Source: Trogon surrucura
Taxonomy: Eukaryota; Chordata; Aves; Trogoniformes; Trogonidae
DNA: 64,000 bases
Direction of reading: 5' to 3'
Assembly: GCA_020746105.1 (NCBI GenBank)
Contig: CM036642.1
Coordinates: 3,441,501 to 3,505,500, forward strand
Shown here: positions 22,996 through 34,862 of the stretch, in pieces
Numbering within the stretch: the stretch's first letter is position 1
Layout: every line of letters begins with the position of its first letter
Made by a program: the position numbers and the translations under genes
The notes under the pieces: model-generated
Seen by the model: only the letters and a program-made list of their open reading frames with translations
Told to the model about the DNA's origin: nothing
Databases searched by the model: none

Positions 22996-23164
22996 AAGCA
23001 TGGAGTTTGCCAGAGCCCTGCACTCGAACCTGTTTCTGGAATATACAGTACATAACGGGGAGCACAGAAACAAAATCTTTCAAATAGATCCTTCATTTAA
23101 AACAGCTTTCCTCCTCAATTGTCAGCTGTGGATTTAAATGGGATGAAAATTCAGTCTTTTGTTT

Positions 23165-23275
23165 CTGATTTTATCTTTTCTCTTCTTCTTTCTTTTGCAG
23201 GGGAGTTCTCCCTTTATTAAATTTTTGAGCATAAAATTCAGAAAATAAATTAACAAACAAAACCTGGAGCAATAT
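23165..23275 (+). other. Possible 3' splice site and non-coding exon
   Basis: A branch-point-like CTGAT at 23165-23169 and a pyrimidine tract of about 27 bases lead into TTTTGCAG ending at 23200, a very good acceptor layout. Downstream the sequence stops within 16 codons in the most open frame. An AATAAA lies at 23244-23249 and a weak donor-like GTGAGA at 23276. If transcribed this could be a non-coding or terminal exon. It could also be chance. Confidence 0.25.
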
Positions 23276-23359
23276 GTGAGATCTTTAAACTAATTCAGCA
23301 GTCATTATTAGTGACACCAGGAGAAAGAAATGCAGGAGTACAAGTCTATTGCTTTAAGC

Positions 23360-23412
23360 TGGGATTTTCAGAAGAGCCTGTTGGAGTTTGGCACTTAAAT
23401 CCGGTGAAATCT
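23360..23412. repeat. Inverted-repeat family fragment (related to 16686 element)
   Basis: GGGATTTTCAGAAGAGCCTG followed by TTGGAGTTTGGCACTTAAATCC matches half of the dispersed palindromic family with GGGATTTTCAAAGGAGCC arms. The matching second arm is missing, so this is a half copy. Confidence 0.5.
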
Positions 23413-26239
23413 CCTTTATACTTTTCACGTCTCTTTCTTTTCTTTTAATTTATTTTTCTCTGACGTGGGAAAGGCCCAGTGCGTTTTGTTGGTGTGTGTT
23501 ATTACGTGATGCTTAGGATGAGCGTCCAGGATTACAGCACGTTCAGAGCCCCTGTGGTGCACGAAGCAACAGAGGGTTCCTTCTCCGAGGATGCGACGTC
23601 TGCGGAAGGATGTGCGGGCTCAGTCTTCATCACACCAGCTCCCCAAGCTGTTTATTACCGGTGAATGTCTGATGAGGTTTTTTGAGCCGTATTTTTCTGT
23701 CATCCTTGCTGAACTTGCGCTGAAGCAGATCAAGAGCGTTCCCTCAGACATTTTACAGCACTTGTGCTGTGGGACTGGAGTGTTGAAGGGAGGGAACAGC
23801 AAAGAGGGATGGTTTCCCAGACATGCCTGTGCCATTGCTGGATAGACAAGGAGGAGGGAAACAGGGCACGGAAGTGTGGTGCTTTGCTAACAGAGGACAA
23901 GAGGATGGAGAAGAGGGAGCTACGGCGGGGGACAAGGCAGCTGTAATGAGGCGCAGAGGATGAGAAAGGCAGGGGTGTGATGTGGAGTGTAGCCCCATTA
24001 TAGACATCTTGGGGGATGCGCATGTTTGTTTTATGAACTCTTCTCTGATGCTGCTTCCTATCGTGCCTGTGCAGGCTCCTGCCGATCCCACGCCGCAGCT
24101 CATAATTAAAGCGAACAGCCGCGTCGCATCATCCTGAACACAGCCTGCAGAGGGGCACAGGGGGCACGTTTTCTTATTTCCTAACTGTGGAGTAACTTGC
24201 GTTTGTATTACAGGAATATTTTTGTTATTTGTGGCAAAACCCCTATCCTGTTGGGACATGCCACCTTGAACCTTGCTGCAGTTAGTTAAGCCTGCCCCGA
24301 GCTCTATTTTTTCTTCCTTTTCCTGCCAGAGGAAAATTTCTATTTTCTAGTACACCTAGCAGATTTTGCTCAGGTTTGCCTCTCATTTTAGTACAAAGGA
24401 ATCCCATTTTTCAGCACGAGCCAGGCATACGAACTAGACTTTCTGCCCTTGTGATCAAAGCTCCAGAAAGATTTCAGGACCGTAGCGTATCTCAGATTTT
24501 TGGTTTTCCACACCTGTCCTCCCCTCAGAGTGGCAGCCGCTGGGCTGGTTTCTGACCTCATTACAGTCTCCCTGATGAAGATGAGGTACCAAAATGTAAT
24601 GCCTGATGTAGCCTCTGAAGTATGGTTGTATGCTATGCTGGTCTGACCTTTTCATTATTCTGCAGTTTGACTGACTGGCTACCCCAGCCCTTCCCCACAA
24701 GTTGAGGAGGCTGTAATCACCGGCGGAATGGAGCTGCGAGGTAATCAGCGTGCCGAATGCCGAAAAGGTCAGGGTAATCCACTATACATAACAGAGGGAT
24801 GCACGGAGAGGTAATACACCAGCAGAACTTCAGGACTAAATTTGTGTTTTCTAACCTTCGGATAAAGTTGTGGTTTTTCTCCCATTCCCTACCGGGCCAA
24901 GGAAACCCGCAGACTTGTTATTTCAAAAATGCATGTATTCTGTGCAGTTTTTCATATACCTCAGACAAAATGCGTTTCCTGCCTAGCTGTCTGCAGGACA
25001 GAAGCGACAACGTTCTGGGGAATATACTAGAAACCTTTTAGCATTGTTTTCTTTCTCAAAATAATTTCCATCATCTTATCTCTGCTTAGTGTTTTTTTTT
25101 TTTTTTTACTCTTTTCCTTTTAAAAAATGGATGTTTCAAGAAGAAGCTTGTTAAAAACTGCAATTGAGTATTGCGAGTCGTTCTTCCTTTTCCCACTGGT
25201 GAAATAGTATCAGTAAGAGATAAGAAGGGAATATGGGGAGAGATTTTAGGGTTTTGTTTTCAAGATACCTGAATTTATCACAGAATTTAGACAGATGTAC
25301 GAGTTCATATTTACATGCCTAACAGCAACAGAGGGACATAACTGAAAAATAAAATCTAAATAATATGCAGGAGGAAGTTCCATTTTATTACAAATCACTT
25401 TGGTTATCTTCATTAATCAAGCTAGAAATCAGTCCTCTCCTTTCTTAGAGGTTTCCTTCACAAGATTCAGTGTTACCCAAAGGGTAAAAAATAATTACCT
25501 GCAATTAAAGAATATGCAGGACAAGCCAAGGTCAAGGTGAAGCTCTGGGGATCTTTCATTAGCCCCTTTAAGGCAGGTTGAGAGGAGGCTAATGAAAATT
25601 CTGACTTCTGTTATTTTGTTGTCTGAGAGAAACGGAACCTTCTTCTGCAAAGAAGGGTGTATCCCTCTTGTTGTTCCTGGTGAAGTTAGAGTAACAGGGA
25701 TGATTTTTAGCCACAGCAAAGCTTGTTGAACTAAAAACTCTGCAGAGTCTTCCCTTCAAATACCCAGCTAAGCAGGATCTAAAACCCGAGAACAAGGTTT
25801 GGTAGCAGATGCTGATTCACTCATGGCTTGTTTGCCGTGATATTGGTTGTCTCTCCCGTTTTTGCTACTGGAAGCTGCTTGGATTCTGGCATTAGCATTT
25901 CTTTCTATCACCTAAGAAATAATCCCTTCCTCCTTGTCCTGTCGACACCATTTGCCTCGCTCAGGTCTTCATCATTTCCCCGTATTGATTGCTCCAGTTT
26001 GCTTTATGAGTTAGTCCTTCGGATGTTCCGTGCACAGCTCCCTTGTAAGGAGCAAGGTCAGACGCCGTGTCCTGGCCTGCTCAAGCGAATCTCTTTCCAG
26101 CTCCTGTGTGAAGGAAGGGAAAAAATACGACCACATACGTACCCAGACACAGCCAGCCCCGCGCCCTTCATTTTCCTCCAGATTTCAGGAACCTTTACAC
26201 CAGTTCTCTCTTTAAATCACAGGTCATGAAACATTTATT
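23413..26239. other. Unique non-coding sequence
   Basis: No gene recognised. Overlapping minus-strand open frames at 23730-24259 (97 and 168 codons) lie in different frames over purine-rich plus-strand sequence and have no domain. A T run lies at 25091-25107. Confidence 0.5.
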
Positions 26240-26335
26240 GGGAAACATCGACGTGAAGGACAGGACTGAACCTGGATCTCTTGCTCCTCGGAGGAGGTCT
26301 TTAGCCTCTGCAATAGTACATATGAAAGCAGAGCC
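26240..26335 (+). mobile_element. Probable MIR-type SINE fossil
   Basis: GGACAGGACTGAACCTGGAT then CTCTTGCTCC then TTTAGCCTCTGCAATAG follows the order of the MIR 3' half (gaacctggatctcctgactcc, then tttagccactg). The 5' part is not recognisable. Confidence 0.45.
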
Positions 26336-29289
26336 TCTTTATGTCCTAGTTTAGGTACCAGATGCCATCTCTGGTTTGAATCCGTCCTGTTTCTCTCAGC
26401 TGCGGGGAGTCTGAGGACAGCTCCTCGGTTAGCTGGCTGGATCCCTTTTTGGCTTTTAAGCCATCCTGCACCTTGTGATGCTCAGGTACTGGTTTACTAA
26501 TTATCCCCACTGTAGGCTGGGGAGAGCAGGTGGAAGGGTCTGTGTTAATTGTGTCCCGAGGCTGTGACGTCCTTTTCCTAACCAGCTGCTCTCAGCAGCT
26601 CTGTTTTTGAAGCAGGTTGCAGGCGTTCACTGCCCACTTGAGCACTAAAAAAAAAAAAAATCAGCTTTCTTTTGACTGGTATCTTAAGACGTTTTGCTTC
26701 AGGCCTGGACGGTTCATGACAAAACAACCGAAATACCCAATATTTCCATGGTCATTGTCCAGCGCTCCTGCTTAACCCATCCTGTGCCATAATGAAATGT
26801 GGTTTTTGCTTTGCAGGAATTAGGCGGTTCTTAGCAGTTGCATCTCAATGGATGGGACAGGTCGTTTCCAGATGATCACTTCAGGCTGGAACCATATTGC
26901 AGTTTTATGTTTGGCTAATTCTTGTGAAGACTGACTGGGTTTGTTTGGGAATTTGCTAGGCAGCCCCAGATAATGTTTTATTCCTTTTGCTATTGCTAGG
27001 GCACTGCGTATGGCATTCCATACTGAATTGCCATTTGAATGCATCTTGATCTTAAAAAAAAAAGCCCTTCTGCTCGTGTCTAATGTCCTTCCCGAACACA
27101 TTGTTGGGTGTTGTCCCTCTTTTCAGTTTACCTGGCTGCAGTACAATTAAGAAGAAAATTAACATTCCTCCCACAGGCAGATGGATTCATCCTGGTTGCA
27201 AATCCCAGGCAGTTTGCACCTTTTGGGGGCTTTGTTTGCTGCCTTTGGCATCCCTGCATGAACTCATCTTTGGGTTACCCATTCACACAATGAACTTGAT
27301 ATATAGAAGCGTGGATAATCGTGTTACTGAATCCAGGGGAGGACCATTAATAGCTGCCCATGCCGAGACAACATGGCTCCATCCCCTTGCCATGAGTCAT
27401 TCCAGCTGCTGGAAAATGCTATCTTTGTAGATTCCCCTTTGGTCAGGAAGAGGAGTACGGAGATTGCTCCAGTTTAGCAGTGAAAATATCTCCCCAATTT
27501 GTAGACAAGAGGGTTCTTTCAGAGACATTCTTGCACAAAATACCTAATAGTGCTGCGCATGGCACAAACACACCCCCGTTCCTGAGGCCAGCGGATAAAA
27601 GACACATATGCTGTCACAGATTAGATATGAAACGAGCGTATGTTTCTGCACTGAATCAACTGCAGAATCAAGTTTGCTGGTCTGTCTGGTCCCAGGACAG
27701 GCTGCTGGCACATGTACAGGCAGGGGAGCGCGTAGGTGCGCAAAGAATTACCCCGCTTTGGAGTGCGGAACCACAGACGGCGTGGAATGACAGCAATTAG
27801 AGATGGAGATTAACGCTGCTGGGTCTGAGAACGTAATTTCAGCAGAGTCATTTCTGATTTACAAGAGAAAACGCAGGTCCAGGAGCTCCACAACCTTGCT
27901 GAAGTCTGCTTCGTGTTTTCTCTCCTGCCATAACTAAACAATACAAGACGCATCTGTACTTGAGCACCTACACACTATTCCAGCACAGCATTTCAAAAGG
28001 AGAGGATGTTTTACATTTCATCCGAGTCTATGTAAAACACTGCTTCTTATTCTTCTTGCAGTAGAAGTTAGCCATTTTCTAGATTATTGAGTATTAATTT
28101 ATTTATTTCTCAAATAACTGGCTAAAGCTGGCCGTCCCGTGGATAAACGCTTTGGTGTTTCAGACCCTGGTGACTGATGTCGCCCTGGTCTGTCCTGTCC
28201 GTTGCTTGCTTTTTCTGCTCCAGCTGCTGCAAAGCAACTAAGGTGCTTCTGACTGTCTAGTCATGTAATCCTTTTATTCTCCTTAATTTCAAGGAACTGT
28301 TTGCAGTTAAATACAACTCAGCAATTTACTATAAACTCATTAGGAACAAGAGAAAGACCAAAGGAAAGGCTGATCTCCTCTGAAGTGAAAGGAGAGTGGC
28401 GATACCATTCGACGGTGAAAAATCTGAACGTGGTGCCTCTTCTTGTTTGTTTTTGGGTGGCGTCGGAAAGTCAGACATCTGAAATGCCATTGGCCTGGTG
28501 AACTTCATCCTTGAATAGTTACAGACTGCTTGGTGCAGTCTCTGTACTGATAATCCTCTGTGGAGGATGAGGGAAGAAACAACTATGAAAGGAGATGCTG
28601 GATGCTTAGCTCCAAAAAAAGGTTGTAAAGGGAAGGTGTGAAGTCCAGGAAGTGCAGAATCACGGGCTAGTCTTTTCAGTGCCAACACACAGAGAATTAT
28701 TGGAAAAAAAATAATTGAATCAAGTATTTGTTCACATGTAAAGGATAACAAGGTGGCATTGGTTTGTTGAACAAACTGTGCCCGAGCAGGCTGAGCTCCT
28801 TTTCTGGACTACCCAAAACTAAATCCAAATGAAACCGGGAGTTAGAGACAAATTTGCAGGTGGGTGATCTAGGGTACTTTGTACTCTTTGTGGCTTAGAG
28901 AGAAAATGAGGTAGGAGCTGCCTCCAAACACACACTGTCCTGTGCTTGGTTCCATTTCGTTGCTGAGACATTACAGGGACCTGTTCTCCAAGGCCCTCTG
29001 CGAGTCTCAGGTGGTAACGCCGCTCCTCCCAGGCAATGTGTTCGATGGTATCCAGGAATAAGCACTCAAGAGCCAGAGATTTGGGGAAAAAAAAAAAAAA
29101 AGAAAAGCCAAACCAAACCAAAATGGCTAAAACAGTGAGTTTATTCTGAAACGTTTCCAAATAGCCACACATCTTTGTTTCAGTGGTGAAAATTCCCTTT
29201 TAAAAATTATTTTATTTGATCAATTAAATGCTACCAATTTCTGGATACACTAACCACAAATTTGCTAAATTCCTGAGTTAATGAAAGGC
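26336..29289. other. Unique non-coding sequence
   Basis: No coding exon or clear repeat. A B-box-like GGTTTGAATCC at 26373-26383 may be another MIR remnant. Open frames are at most 140 codons and featureless. Confidence 0.5.
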
Positions 29290-29352
29290 TGGCTCGCTTT
29301 GACATGAATGGGAGTTTTGTTTGAGTAACAATCGAATAAGGACTTGGCCCAA
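29290..29352. repeat. Inverted-repeat interspersed element fragment
   Basis: TTTGACATGAATGGGAGTTT then TGTTTGAGTAACAA, and at the end AAGGACTTGGCCC, parallels the dispersed sauropsid pattern with a 'tgacttcaatgggagttttgcctgagtaa' core and 'ggatctggccc' end. It is diverged and one-armed. Confidence 0.45.
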
Positions 29353-30459
29353 AGACAGCAAAGAAAACATTTAGATGTGAAATATGTATTCAGAAGACCT
29401 TTCTTCAAATCTTTTCTACTACAGCAACAGGATAGTAATTGTGTTCTCTAGAAGGGACAGTTCAGTGAGACGTCCAGCACCTCTCAAGATTTAGCAGAGT
29501 GAGCAAGAAACTATGCAAATATTTTAGTTTAGAAATACTTGTAGCTCCTTTTCAAACAATGAAAGCCTCAATTAAAGCCAGATCTCTGTTATTTAAAAAT
29601 TCCAGGCAGCAACTGGGAGAGAAAGAGAGTGAGTTTCATTTTTTTTCCCCCCTCACTCGCAAACATAAAGTCCAAGGTATTTGAGAGTCAGGAAAACTGT
29701 GTCTAAAACTGTGAGAGCTGGGAACTCTAAAGCTGTGATTCTTATCTTCTAAAGAGTTTTGCAGTCATCAATATCTAAAGTAAGCTGAAGTACAAGAAAT
29801 AGGTGACCTTAATAGATATAACTCTGTATGGGTTCATTGTACCATGAAATTAAATTTTTAATCTGAATTGATGAACAAAAATGCTGGTTTGATCCTCCGC
29901 ACACACAATAGTTGAAATAGTTTGGTAACTATTTCACTTCCAGAACGTAGCTGCACAAACAAGATCAGCAACAGAATAATTCACTTTATGGACCATGAGC
30001 TGGGATGATTCAGACACAGAAAGGTCTCGGGGACTTTTTTTTGATTTTATTAAATTGTCACAAGTAAGGCTTAGGATTATTGGGACGGTAAAATTATATT
30101 TTCTTGCTTCTGGTAATTTTAAAATATAATGGTTAATCCTGAAGTCACTAAAATCAACGGTTGCTCGAGTTTTTGATGGATTTCAGCGGGCATTGCTGTG
30201 ATTTCAGGCTTCTGTCTTTTGCCAGTGAAGTCCATCGGTTTTGTGTGTAATCACGTTCAGCGCACCTTATCCTCAGAGCTCATCTCTTTTCAGCAGGGTT
30301 CCTTTAAAAGTGATGTGCTTCCTCCAAAGGTACCTTTAAAACACTTACTTCCAGGCTGAATTCAAAGCAGATATGTTGTCTGGAAGGGAATTGCTGTTTG
30401 GCTTACGACCGCCTGATCTCAAGAATGCTAAGATAAATTGTAGAAGCTGAAACGAATCT
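29353..30459. other. Unique AT-rich non-coding sequence
   Basis: Nothing firm is seen. A weak inverted-repeat-family trace (CCAGTGAAGTCCATCGG) lies near 30221-30237. Confidence 0.5.
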
Positions 30460-30640
30460 ATTACAAAAGGATCCCCTGCCAAAATGAAAAAGAAGACTTT
30501 ATCTTCTTTATTTCACTTTTAAAAGCCAACTTCCTGTCCATTTTTTTCAAAGTTCATCAATATTAAAAATGGCCCTCGGTCTGTGACCTTATTTATAGCT
30601 TCATTTCCCCCTAAAATTGCTAGCAGAGATTTGACAAACA
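30460..30640. promoter_or_regulatory. Candidate AT-rich regulatory block
   Basis: Repeat-free stretch with TTATTTATAGC (MEF2-like TTATTTATAG), ACTTTTAAAAG and forkhead-like CATAAACAAACC at 30638-30650. Open frames are absent. Possible enhancer; conservation unknown. Confidence 0.25.
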
Positions 30641-31249
30641 TAAACAAACCCTCTCTTCGTTAGTATCAAAACCTGAACTTGGTCAGCTGAAGCTGTCAGA
30701 ATGGCTGGAGGAATTATCTGCCATTATCTGCCGAGTAAACACCATCACAAAGTGAAAACTGATGCCGTAGCATTTTTTATAATGCAATAGACAGGGCCCT
30801 CACTCCTGAGTACTGGAGCCAAATGTTCTGCCGTGGCCCTATACAATAGCACTCCCTGACAATAGCTCAGTATTTAGCGTGTTATGAAATCCAGTCTATT
30901 TTGGGAGGGCCCTATTGTTTCCATTTTATATGTGCTGCAGACTTGTGTCTCGGAAAACACGGAACTAATTGCAGAAGTTGTCACTGTTGCTGAAAAAGCT
31001 GAAGGTTTTTGCCCGACTGAGAGCGGAGAAGTGTCTTTCTGCCAGTGGGAGCCTCAGAAAGAGCCTGGTCCTGCACGTTGGCCCGTGCCAGCAGAGCTGA
31101 TGTTCAGTTTGTCACCTTTTCGTAACAATTGCTATAAGTACCAATGTCCATCTTGGAGGGAGCTCATCTTCTTTGAGACTCCTCAGAGAAAAATCTAATT
31201 TCAGCACTGGGGACTCAGAATCAGGTTGACAGGTTGGGCTGGGGCTGAC
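30641..31249. other. Unique non-coding sequence
   Basis: A 104-codon plus-strand open frame at 30884-31198 has no recognised domain. No repeat seen. Confidence 0.5.
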
Positions 31250-31335
31250 AGAAAGAGTTGTGAAGCTTTCTAAGCTTAGTCATGGTCCCACAGAAGAAAA
31301 AACTTGCATTATTTTAGACTTGAACCCTTTGCTTT
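31250..31335 (+). mobile_element. Possible MIR-type SINE fossil
   Basis: CTAAGCTTAGTCATGGTCCCACAG then TTAGACTTGAACCCTTTGC loosely follows the MIR core (taagtgacttgcccaaggtcacacag, then gaacttgaaccc). Weakly supported. Confidence 0.35.
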
Positions 31336-32180
31336 TGTTCAGAGTTCCAGAAGTTCTCAGCAGAGCCGGGAGCAGTCTGAGGTCTAAGCCTGTCCTAGTC
31401 CACTCCAACTGTATTTGTGCACCCTCGTGCAGTCTTCTTTGAGTTACTGTAATTTTGAACAGTCAGCCTTTCTCTGCTGAGATCAATCCGAGTAAATTTA
31501 GAGCTATCGAACCTCATTAAATATGTATTGATGTTTGTTGCGTATGTATGTTTTTTCCCTTTTTTCCTCATTTAATATGAGTCCAAGTTTGTGTATTGAA
31601 TGCGAATCAGCTGAAGAGTTTGCAGATGGATAATGTTGGTGCACTAGTTGCTAGTAATGCTTCATCCTTCCATTTTAGAAGACAGAATAAGTGACAGGTA
31701 ACAGACAAATGGTACCTCCTCATAGCAACAGAATCTTGCAAAGGGCTGTGCTCTCCCCTGGAAGCATCCTGTGAGCTTTCGTGGAAACTCAGGACACATA
31801 CTGAGCAGAGTGGAGGTGGAACATACGGAAAGAAATATTTGTTATAAAATGTTTGTGTCTAAACTCAGTACAGGTGAAAGGAGCTGGACTGACAGCTCAT
31901 GGGAAGCACAATATGTTCTCGCATGCAACCCAGCGTGGCAGTAGCAGAATACAGGAGGAAACTTCCCTTGGCTCATCTGCTTGTCTCCAGCACTGATTTT
32001 GGGGAATGATGGATCTCAGGTTCTGTGTTTTGGTTTACTCATGGGCTCTGAGGATGTGACTTCAGGGACGAGAGCAGTTTGATGTGCCTGTGTTGACATG
32101 TGTGTGTTTGCACATGTGGTCCACCCTTGTTCCCCAGTAACCTACTCCATCTTTAAAAGAAACAGTTAGTGCTTGGACTG
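31336..32180. other. Unique non-coding sequence
   Basis: No gene or repeat recognised. Confidence 0.5.
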
Positions 32181-32272
32181 GTGGGCCAGATGCTTACCTG
32201 GGGTGAATCAGGGAAGTTCTGCTAGAGTAAAACTGAGTTGTGCTAGTTTGTGCTGCCCGAGGATCAAGCCCA
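32181..32272. repeat. Inverted-repeat interspersed element
   Basis: GGGCCAGATGCTTACCTGGGG begins and GGATCAAGCCC ends this stretch. The interior has GTGAATCAGGGAAGTTC and GTAAAACTGAGTTGTGC. The arrangement follows the sauropsid hairpin family with 'gggccagatcctcagctggtgtaaatcag' arms. It is a degraded, non-coding element. Confidence 0.5.
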
Positions 32273-32427
32273 GAGAGATGAACGTATGTGTTTTATCTAT
32301 TTTGTAAAATTGCACAAGAAATGGCATGCTTTGGAAGCTCACCAATCTTTCCATTCTAAATTTGGACTGCTTACGCCAAAGCATTTCTAGATGAAGGACC
32401 ATGCAGTCATCTTCCAGAAAATGTTTA

Positions 32428-32472
32428 TAGCTTCTGTTGACTTGAATGGTGTAGCCCCAGTTAGTTAAAATA
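32428..32472. repeat. Inverted-repeat family fragment
   Basis: CTGTTGACTTGAATGGTGTA followed by GCCCCAGTTAG resembles the 'ttgacttcaatggggttac' core of the same dispersed group. The minus-strand 139-codon open frame here runs through this repeat and is not a gene. Confidence 0.4.
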
Positions 32473-33205
32473 TAGCTGCAATCTACAGCATCAGAGCATT
32501 TTATTTCCAGTGTGAGTGCTTTACCCTGAAAGTAAAGTCTTTTTCTTTCCTCCCTTAGGCCCCCCAACACAGCATGTAAAAACCAAGAAGACATAGCCTG
32601 AAGGGCCCCTGCCTTATATCTAATCATGGGAACTATCGCTTAGTATTGATATTGCCTTATTAAAGCAATTAGCCAAGCATTTCAGAAGCTTGTTAATGTT
32701 TCTAGAGTGACTTCTAATGAGGGATAATGATAACAAGCATGGAAGGTCTCTGGTGAACTTTAGATAATGATGTAAATCTGAGAAAGGTCAATGGTGTTCG
32801 TGGATTCGATGATGGCCTTTCCATTTCCGTTCATTACCTAGTTTGGCTTTTACTTTCTCTTCCCAGGCTATTTACATCTGCAAGGACATGTTTCTTATCC
32901 AATCTGGAACCCTACCACTTGGCTCACGGATTGACTTAGCCATGAAGTAAATGATGCTGAGCTTTAACACTCTTTGTAATGAGCTCAAGTCCAGACAACA
33001 GCGAATCAATTAACAGAATGAAAGCAGATACAACAGGAGGCACGGCGACAGTGACAATGTTTTGCATTTGCATAGCAAAACATTTCCCTAGAGGATCCCA
33101 AATCAAGGGCCTGGACATCCCGAGGAGCACTGTGTGGCTCAAGAAAGGACAAGGCAAAGCAAAGGGGTGCAAAATTCTGGAAGGGTGCCTGAGAAGGCTG
33201 TAGGG
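32473..33205. other. Unique non-coding sequence
   Basis: No exon or RNA gene recognised. Confidence 0.5.
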
Positions 33206-33226
33206 GTCAGACTGGATGGGCACTGC
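33206..33226 (+). mobile_element. Possible CR1 3'-end trace
   Basis: GGTCAGACTGGATGGGCAC resembles the CR1-type 3'-terminal motif 'ggtcagactagatgatcac'. Only about 20 bases match, so it is a hint of a second CR1 relic upstream of the clearer copy. Confidence 0.3.
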
Positions 33227-33410
33227 TAGCGCAGGCTATCATGTGAGGTTCTGGGCAAAGGTCTCATCAGTCCTTTAAGCATGTCAAGGCAGGGTGTAAT
33301 GAGAGGATGGGTATTTCCACCCTTACGTGAAGATATTACAGGAATTGGCACTGTATATAATTCTGATACGAACGTTGTTTTCATAAAGAGCCACAGAAGT
33401 AGTTTGAGGG

Positions 33411-33626
33411 GCAAAGGAAGTGTCTCTTAATGATAGACTGCAAGAGCTGTCTATTTAGGGAAAAGAATAGAGAGAGATGGCTTGATTACTCTGTGCTGGC
33501 ACTCCAGTGTTACATTCATGAGAAGAAAATGCTAGATACCAAAAGGCCATCTAATCTACTAGAGATAAGCATAAAAGCCTGTTACCCAGCCAGGCAAGTT
33601 CAAAATGGAAAACAAGTGCATGCTTT
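33411..33626 (+). mobile_element. CR1-type LINE 3' fragment (fossil)
   Basis: The sequence follows the CR1 3'-untranslated region of sauropsids step by step: GCAAAGGAAGTGTCTCTTAA, TAGACTGCAAGAGCTGTCTA, then GGCTTGATTACTCTGTG, AAGAAAATGCTAGATACC, ATCTAATCTACTAGAGATA, GGCAAGTTCAAAATGGAAAA. CR1 elements move by target-primed reverse transcription and are usually 5'-truncated. This copy is also 3'-truncated at about 33626, short of the usual CR1 end, so it carries no coding part and is inactive. Orientation plus. Identity is from remembered consensus. Confidence 0.72.
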
Positions 33627-33659
33627 TGTGGTGTTGTTTGGTTTGGTTTTATTTTTTAA

Positions 33660-34060
33660 AAGTGCAGGTGATACGCCAGGTGAAGGAACTGATGAGGAGG
33701 TCAAAAAAGGGCCTCTTGCAATTGGTGAGGACTTGAGGGCACCAGCAGGTGTTAATGGCCTTGACCAGCCTCACCTGTGCCCTGGGCCATGCAGTCTGCT
33801 GCCCATCACCCCCAGCTCTATTTAAGCTAAGACACGGGCACACTGACCTCACCTGAGCTTTGCTGTGAGTAGGGATCCTGCTGTTCCTCACCTCTAGACT
33901 GCTCTTCCCAGATAGATCCTGCACCTTCAGCATCACCTCGCCTTCACCAGATCATCACTGGAGCATGAGCTGCATCCTTACTGGTGAGTCTGACCTTACT
34001 CCGCGCTGTGCCTCGGGTTACCCGCTCGTGCTTGCATTGCAGACCTGGTAGGTGCTGTTG
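33660..34060 (+). promoter_or_regulatory. GC-richer block with TATA-like box and strong splice donor
   Basis: This block abuts the CR1 fragment and differs from it in composition. It has TATTTAA at 33819-33825 and, about 158 bases downstream, a consensus 5' splice site CTG|GTGAGTC at 33980-33989. An acceptor-like TTGCATTGCAG ends near 34042. That layout could be a TATA promoter with a first non-coding exon, or the remains of a retroviral-type LTR. No open frame of note is present on the plus strand, and no primer-binding site or paired LTR is seen. Both readings are inference. Confidence 0.3.
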
Positions 34061-34699
34061 TGAGGATTAATGATTAACAATGGGGTTTGTAACTCTGGGC
34101 TGACTCTGCAGAGCTCAGAGAGTTGTTCTGGGCTTGTACAGAAATCAAAGAAGGCAGAAGGTAATTGTAAATCATTCTCAGGATGTAGTTTTATGCCTTT
34201 GATGGAGAGATATATGTAAGGGAAACATACTGAACAGAATGCGTTCCATTCACACACTCTTTACTAATGTTTTGAGCCTGTAGATCACCTTTTGATTATT
34301 AGTGCAAATATTTGCTCTTTGTTTATTATTCTGCGTCTCTAAGATTGAAAAGGAAGGGAAGGGGGAATGGCTAGCGAGAGGGGCAGATGGGAATTATTAA
34401 ATAAGTAAATAAAGGGCCAGCCATCACATTAATCATTCCAGTCCCCACTCTGCAAAGATCCCCACGCTGGTGAGCCCCTTTGCTAGCACAGAGACCCTGG
34501 AGTCGAGAGGGCCTCTGGCAGGAGCCCTTCCTCTGCATCTGTCCCTGCTTTCTGGACTGCGAGCTCCTTCGTGTTTGGGTAGCACAGAGCACGGCAGGAG
34601 ACCTGAGTCACTTCCATAATAACCGTAGTGAGAGAGAGAAGATGTTGTTTTGGGGAAAATTTGGTACTACTGTGTGCTCAAGCTGAGAGAATCCAAGCT
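34061..34699. other. Unique non-coding sequence
   Basis: No recognised feature. Confidence 0.5.
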
Positions 34700-34862
34700 G
34701 TTGAGGCTCTCTGTGGAAAATGAGAAAGTTCATGCGCTTTGAAGAGAAGAAAGCTTGAAGGGAGGGTGCAGAAGTTAAGTGACTTGCCCAAGGTTATGTG
34801 CTTGGGCAGGATGGGATAAACCACTTACTCAAGCTCAGCCTGAGCGAGCCCTGTTCCTTGGG
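34700..34862 (+). mobile_element. MIR-type SINE fossil, plus orientation
   Basis: GAAGTTAAGTGACTTGCCCAAGGTTATGTG (34771-34800) is an almost exact MIR core (gaggttaagtgacttgcccaaggtcacacag), preceded by a TGTGGAAAATGAGAAAG trace of the 5' part and followed by GGATGGGATAAACC. This is the best MIR match in the window. Confidence 0.75.

Noticed and set aside
26373..26383. tRNA gene from the B-box-like GGTTTGAATCC
   Set aside because: No matching A box, anticodon arm or acceptor stem; more likely a SINE remnant.
32208..32627. Minus-strand 139-codon open frame
   Set aside because: Crosses two inverted-repeat fossils; no independent coding sign.
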